Shown here one piece after another: positions 60,776 to 64,000 of a stretch of DNA of 64,000 nucleotides. How positions within the stretch are numbered: the stretch's first letter is position 1; each line of letters opens with the position of its first letter. Origin of the DNA: Microbacterium sp. Leaf151 (GTDB taxonomy: Bacteria > Actinomycetota > Actinomycetes > Actinomycetales > Microbacteriaceae); the NCBI RefSeq assembly GCF_001424225.1, contig NZ_LMOR01000004.1, forward strand, positions 1,123,522 to 1,187,521, in the 5' to 3' direction. The notes under the pieces were generated by a model. The model did no database searches. It saw only the letters and a list, made by a program, of their open reading frames with translations, and was not told the origin of the DNA. A program made the position numbers and the translations under genes.

Positions 60776-61644
60776 CGGGCGGCCTTCGCTTCCTTGAAGA
60801 TGCCCCGGATGAAGGGGATGAGCATGACCAGGATGAGCAGGATGGTCAGGACGTTGATGGCACTGCCGAGGCCGAGCTCCTGCGCGCCGTTGGCGAAGGC
60901 GACGGCATAGACGTACAACATGATCGACTCGTTGCCGATCGTCTCCGCCTGTGGCGACAGGGGGATGAGGGCGTCGAAGATGCGCAGCACGTCCATGATC
61001 GTGATGAGGCAGACGAAGCCCAGCACCCCGCGGATGGTGGGGATGATGACGCTCAGATGCGTCTGGAAGGCGTTGGCGCCGTCGATGCGGGCGGCTTCGC
61101 GCAGCTCGACGGGGACGCCCTGAAGGCCGGCGAGGATGATGAGCATCGCGAAGGGCAGCATCTGCCAGACGGTGTTGAGGATGACCAGCAGGGCGTTCGG
61201 CACCTGATCGGTGAACCAGAGCACCTGGGTCCCGCCGAGGAGCCCGATCAGTCTGTTGACCACGCCGCCGAAGTTGTCGTCGAACAGCCACGAGAATGCG
61301 ACCGCTCCGACGAGGTTGGGGAGCACGTACGACACCAGCATGATGCCGAGCACCAGCGGCCGAGACAGCCGCAGAGTGTTGACCGCGATGGCGATCAGGT
61401 AACCGAAGACGAGCAGGATGGCCGTGGTGACGAGCGTCACGACCACGGTGAACACCACCGCCCGATGGAAGCGGGGGTCGCTCAGGGCGTCGGTGAAGTT
61501 CGCCAGCCCGACGAAGGTGCCCGGAACGCCGTACCGCACGTTCTCGAGGCTCCACTGCACGGTGCGCAGGAGGGGGAACACCAGAAGGGCGCTCATGATG
61601 GCCAGGCTGGGGGCGAACAACACCCAGAATTCACGTGCTTTCAC
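60772..61644 (-). CDS. Carbohydrate ABC transporter permease (MalF type)
   Basis: A 290-residue CUT1 permease with six helices (first about 7-28) and EAA loop ELREAARIDGANAFQTHLSV (about 185-204). ATG 61644 has a GAGGAGA site. It is 91 bases after the binding-protein gene and overlaps the second permease gene. Together they form the membrane channel for the substrate bound by the lipoprotein encoded upstream. Confidence 0.9.
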   Translation of the reverse strand: MKAREFWVLFAPSLAIMSALLVFPLLRTVQWSLENVRYGVPGTFVGLANFTDALSDPRFHRAVVFTVVVTLVTTAILLVFGYLIAIAVNTLRLSRPLVLGIMLVSYVLPNLVGAVAFSWLFDDNFGGVVNRLIGLLGGTQVLWFTDQVPNALLVILNTVWQMLPFAMLIILAGLQGVPVELREAARIDGANAFQTHLSVIIPTIRGVLGFVCLITIMDVLRIFDALIPLSPQAETIGNESIMLYVYAVAFANGAQELGLGSAINVLTILLILVMLIPFIRGIFKEAKAAR

Positions 61645-61735
61645 GAAACGTCTCCTCTCGGTGCATCCCGACCCGGTCGTCGTCGACCGGGTCGGGACTC
61701 ACTACGTCACCATTGGTGGGAGGTGATCGCGGGGG

Positions 61736-63043
61736 TCAGCCCGCGATCTTCTCCCCCGCTGCCTGCATCTGCGTGGCCGCCTCGTCGACCGACAGCCCAC
61801 CGGCGAGGAACTGCGCGACGATCGGCGTGATCTCATTGCTGATCGGCGCGAGGACGGGCGAGACCACCGGCGGCATCGCACCCGCGATGGAGTCGTTGGC
61901 CGCCTGACCGTAGGGCGAGTTCTCGGCGGTGACCATTCCCTCGCGGGCGGGGTAGGCCGCCGGGACCGACGCCGTCGACGCGTCTTCGCTGACAGCCGAG
62001 GCCATCATCTCGAACAGCATCTTGTGATCCAGCTTGGTATTGAACGGGATCGACCACCCGTCGATGGACAACCGGTCGTACAGGTACGGCGCCGACGACG
62101 AGACCTTCGGCGGTGCCGCGAAGCCGAAGTTCTCGGACAGCTTGCTGTTCTCCGCGTTCGTCAGGTCGCTCATGCGGCCGGAGAACATGATCGACATGGC
62201 CGCGGTGTCGTTGTACATCTGCTGCTGCACCTTGGGCTGGTCGAAGGTGGTCACCTGCGGGTCCATGTACGGCTGCAGGCTCTGCATGGCCTGCAACGCC
62301 TCCTTCGCCTCCGGGGTGTCGAGCGTCACTTCTCCGTCGGCGGTGACGAAGTCGGCGCCCAGCGAGTTCATGACCGCTTGGAAGCTCGTCGCGACGTCGG
62401 CGGTGGCCAGCCACGGGAGGGCGATCGGGTACTGCATCTTGCCCGACGCCTTGATCGCCTCGGCGGCGGCGATCATGTCGTCGAACGTCTGCGGCACCTC
62501 GAGCCCCAGCTCATCGAACACGTCGGTGCGGTACGCCATGACGAACATCTGCGCCTGCATCGGCAGCGCGTAGAGCTTGCCGTCGTACGACATACCCTGG
62601 CGCATCGACTCGCTGATGGCGTTCAGGTCGTACTTGTCGGCGTACTCGGCGAACAGGTCGTCGAGGGGGACGAGCTTGTCGTCGACGGCGAGGCTCGGGA
62701 TGACGAAGCCGTACGTCTCGACGATGTCGTAGCTGCCCGTCTCGCCCGAGAGGGTCGCGGTCGTCTTGGTCACCTGGCCGCCGAAGTCGATCGGGTCGTG
62801 CTTGACCGTGACGTCGTCCTTCGTGCAACTGGAGACCATCGTGTCGGTGAACGGATCGATGGCGGAGGAGTTGTAGGCGAGCACGTTGACCGTGGTCGCG
62901 GATTCGGGTGCTGTGTAGTCGCAGGCGACCTCGGTGGCATTCTCGTTTCCCGTGCGGCTACCCGCGCCGCATCCCGAGAGGGCGAGTGCACCCAGGGCCG
63001 CCATGGCGACAAAGGTGATAGCGCGCTTCCTTGTGGATGACAT
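61736..63043 (-). CDS. Carbohydrate ABC transporter binding lipoprotein
   Basis: A 435-residue family-1 solute-binding lipoprotein. Residues 1-24 are a signal peptide ending in the lipobox LSGC (about 22-25). The mature part has two lobes with QAQMFVMAYRTDVFDELGL (given in part, about 140) and Trp/Tyr-rich ligand segments. ATG 63043 is six bases after a TACGGT -10, so the message is probably leaderless. The LacI motif GTATACGTATGC overlaps that -10. It is the first gene of the transporter operon. Confidence 0.88.
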   Translation of the reverse strand: MSSTRKRAITFVAMAALGALALSGCGAGSRTGNENATEVACDYTAPESATTVNVLAYNSSAIDPFTDTMVSSCTKDDVTVKHDPIDFGGQVTKTTATLSGETGSYDIVETYGFVIPSLAVDDKLVPLDDLFAEYADKYDLNAISESMRQGMSYDGKLYALPMQAQMFVMAYRTDVFDELGLEVPQTFDDMIAAAEAIKASGKMQYPIALPWLATADVATSFQAVMNSLGADFVTADGEVTLDTPEAKEALQAMQSLQPYMDPQVTTFDQPKVQQQMYNDTAAMSIMFSGRMSDLTNAENSKLSENFGFAAPPKVSSSAPYLYDRLSIDGWSIPFNTKLDHKMLFEMMASAVSEDASTASVPAAYPAREGMVTAENSPYGQAANDSIAGAMPPVVSPVLAPISNEITPIVAQFLAGGLSVDEAATQMQAAGEKIAG

Positions 63044-63049
63044 GGCCAA

Positions 63050-63064
63050 ACCGTATACGTATGC
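63050..63064 (-). promoter_or_regulatory. LacI regulon site 3 over the ABC operon -10
   Basis: GTATACGTATGC (63053-63064) differs at one base from the 56139 site. It overlaps the TACGGT -10 (63055-63050) of the binding-protein gene, so binding would block transcription. Confidence 0.7.
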
Positions 63065-63065
63065 A

Positions 63066-63408
63066 CAGCGTTTAGGGAAGCCTAAGTGCGCAAGTGTTCT
63101 GGTAACGATCTTGTTTCGTGAATACGTATAATCAATTCCGCCCGGACCGCCGCGGGCGAGATGCCGCGCGGGAGAGCGGACAGCGACGGCATCCTGCACC
63201 CCTCCCGCCGGCGGCCACCCGCGTGGAGCGGCCCGTCGGGCTCCCCGCACGACCCGGAAGGCGGCGCCGGCGGCGCGTTTTCTGCCCGGAGGCACATCGA
63301 CAGCGCGTCCCGCGGACCGCGTCGGAACGGCGATCGCACACGATGCTTGCAGCGCGGGATTTGTGAGCGATAACATCGCACAGGCCCGGCCCGCCAATGG
63401 AGGCGAAG
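63066..63408. other. Divergent intergenic region upstream of the metalloprotease gene
   Basis: No gene is supported. It is AT-richer near 63066-63140 and holds a fourth LacI-like site, GAATACGTATAA (63120-63131, three mismatches), which includes a perfect TATAAT. The rest is unremarkable GC-rich DNA until a GCGAT-AAC-ATCGC palindrome (63367-63379) about 30 bases before the metalloprotease start; this could be an operator for that gene. Confidence 0.4.
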
Positions 63409-64000
63409 ATGCGAAGACTGCTGCACGGATCCGCGATCGCGGGCTCGCTCCTCGTTCTGGCCGGTCTTCTCGTCGCACCGCCCGCGGTGGCGGAGATCGC
63501 GGACGCGCCCGCCGGGTTCGACGTCGTCACGCGCGACGTCCAGCCGCACACGGCACGCGTGACGATCGCGCTGGTCGCTCCCCCGGGGACGCAACCGAAC
63601 TTCTCCCGCGACGACGCGGTGGCCTCGGCGAACGCCGCTGCCGAGTTCCTCTCGCGCGAGACCGACGGCGCGCTGACGGTCGAGATCGAGCAGGTCACCG
63701 ACTGGATGGCGGCGCCGAACGACGCACCGTGCTCGTGGGAGAGCGTCTGGCAGGACTTCGCCGCGCAGCAACTCGGCTGGGAGCGCGGCAACGGCCGTCA
63801 CCTGACCGTGATGGTGCCGTACGGCGACCCCTGCCCGGGCTGGGCCAACGGTGAGCAGGGCTGGTCGGTGGATGCCGGCGGCCGCACGTTCCAGCCCGGT
63901 CCCGACGCGTCGACACTGGCGCACGAGTGGGGCCACAACATGTCGCAGGCCCACGCCTTCTCGACGGCGTGCGCGGACACCTGGGACTTCCGTGCGGTGG
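63409..64000 (+). CDS. Secreted zinc metalloprotease, metzincin-like (partial)
   Basis: The gene runs off the window; 197 residues are visible from ATG 63409, preceded by GGAGGCGAAG. Residues 1-28 are a signal peptide (LLVLAGLLVAPPAVA). H172, H176 and H182 with E173 form HExxHxxxxxH (HEWGHNMSQAH), the metzincin-like zinc site, though the usual Gly of HExxHxxGxxH is Gln. Cysteines C108 and C142 could form a disulfide. It is probably an exported protease. The C-terminal part, needed for subfamily assignment, is not in the window. Confidence 0.75.
   Translation, partial: MRRLLHGSAIAGSLLVLAGLLVAPPAVAEIADAPAGFDVVTRDVQPHTARVTIALVAPPGTQPNFSRDDAVASANAAAEFLSRETDGALTVEIEQVTDWMAAPNDAPCSWESVWQDFAAQQLGWERGNGRHLTVMVPYGDPCPGWANGEQGWSVDAGGRTFQPGPDASTLAHEWGHNMSQAHAFSTACADTWDFRAV

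Noticed and set aside
63118..63366. 82-residue plus-strand frame upstream of the metalloprotease gene
   Set aside because: Arg/Pro-rich with no recognisable feature or ribosome site; it looks like random GC-rich coding potential.
63361..63382. Sequence resembling the E. coli lac operator (TGTGAGCGATAACA)
   Set aside because: The likeness is coincidental: one base shorter, no LacI link, wrong organism. Kept only as a weak palindrome near the protease gene.
1..64000. tRNA, rRNA, riboswitch or prophage genes
   Set aside because: I saw no cloverleaf with conserved TTCGA arm, no rRNA-like stretch, no known riboswitch core and no phage or transposase protein by reading. A covariance search was not possible, so small RNAs could be missed.

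Overview
The window is high-GC, tightly packed bacterial DNA with NTGA start/stop overlaps, GTG starts, many leaderless promoters, actinobacterial gene families and ABC permeases without a local ATPase. It most likely comes from an actinobacterium of the Microbacteriaceae, probably Microbacterium or a close relative. This is inferred from composition and gene content only. I see no rRNA, tRNA, CRISPR array, transposase or integrase.

Layout. 1-2283: end of an Asp23/AmaP-type envelope-stress operon. 2305-3327: a MetV-MetF fusion. 3435-23649: a purine and ureide catabolic region. It holds a pyridoxamine-phosphate-oxidase-like protein, a two-gene xanthine dehydrogenase, allantoate amidohydrolase, ureidoglycine aminotransferase, a fused HpxZ-HpxY-type amidase, a formamidase-family protein, allantoinase, allantoin racemase, an NCS1 permease, an XRE-cupin regulator with two operator-like sites, OHCU decarboxylase, hydroxyisourate hydrolase and the flavoenzyme urate hydroxylase HpxO. 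It is interrupted by phzF and by a low-GC two-gene cassette (9288-10516) encoding a small protein and a membrane-anchored GAF-like protein.

24009-38387: an AhpD-like protein, an M20 hydrolase, an amino-acid ABC transporter, three GNATs, a sarcosine-oxidase-like flavoprotein, three luciferase-like monooxygenases and a large FAD/NAD(P)-binding protein. The mix resembles the Bacillus S-alkylcysteine/S-(2-succino)cysteine salvage operon (inference). 38440-47986: MarR with a TetX-like monooxygenase, apt, a GH13 alpha-glucosidase with a LacI regulator, two paralogous DUF4190/septum-formation proteins, and an FAD-dependent reductase.

48322-63043: a catabolic region with two histidinol-dehydrogenase-family enzymes outside any his operon, an M20D amidohydrolase, LysR, nitrilase, double cupin, double SnoaL protein, LacI, SDR, HpcH/HpaI aldolase, alpha/beta hydrolase and a CUT1 ABC transporter without ATPase. 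GCATACGTATGC-like sites precede three of its operons and suggest one LacI regulon for an unidentified substrate. The window ends inside a secreted HExxHxxxxxH metalloprotease gene.

Two signals cut across the genes. Several families of 55-65 bp imperfect palindromes sit between genes; the main family has nine copies. The heptamer GGATGCC/GGCATCC is strongly over-represented in host-like DNA and absent from the low-GC cassette.
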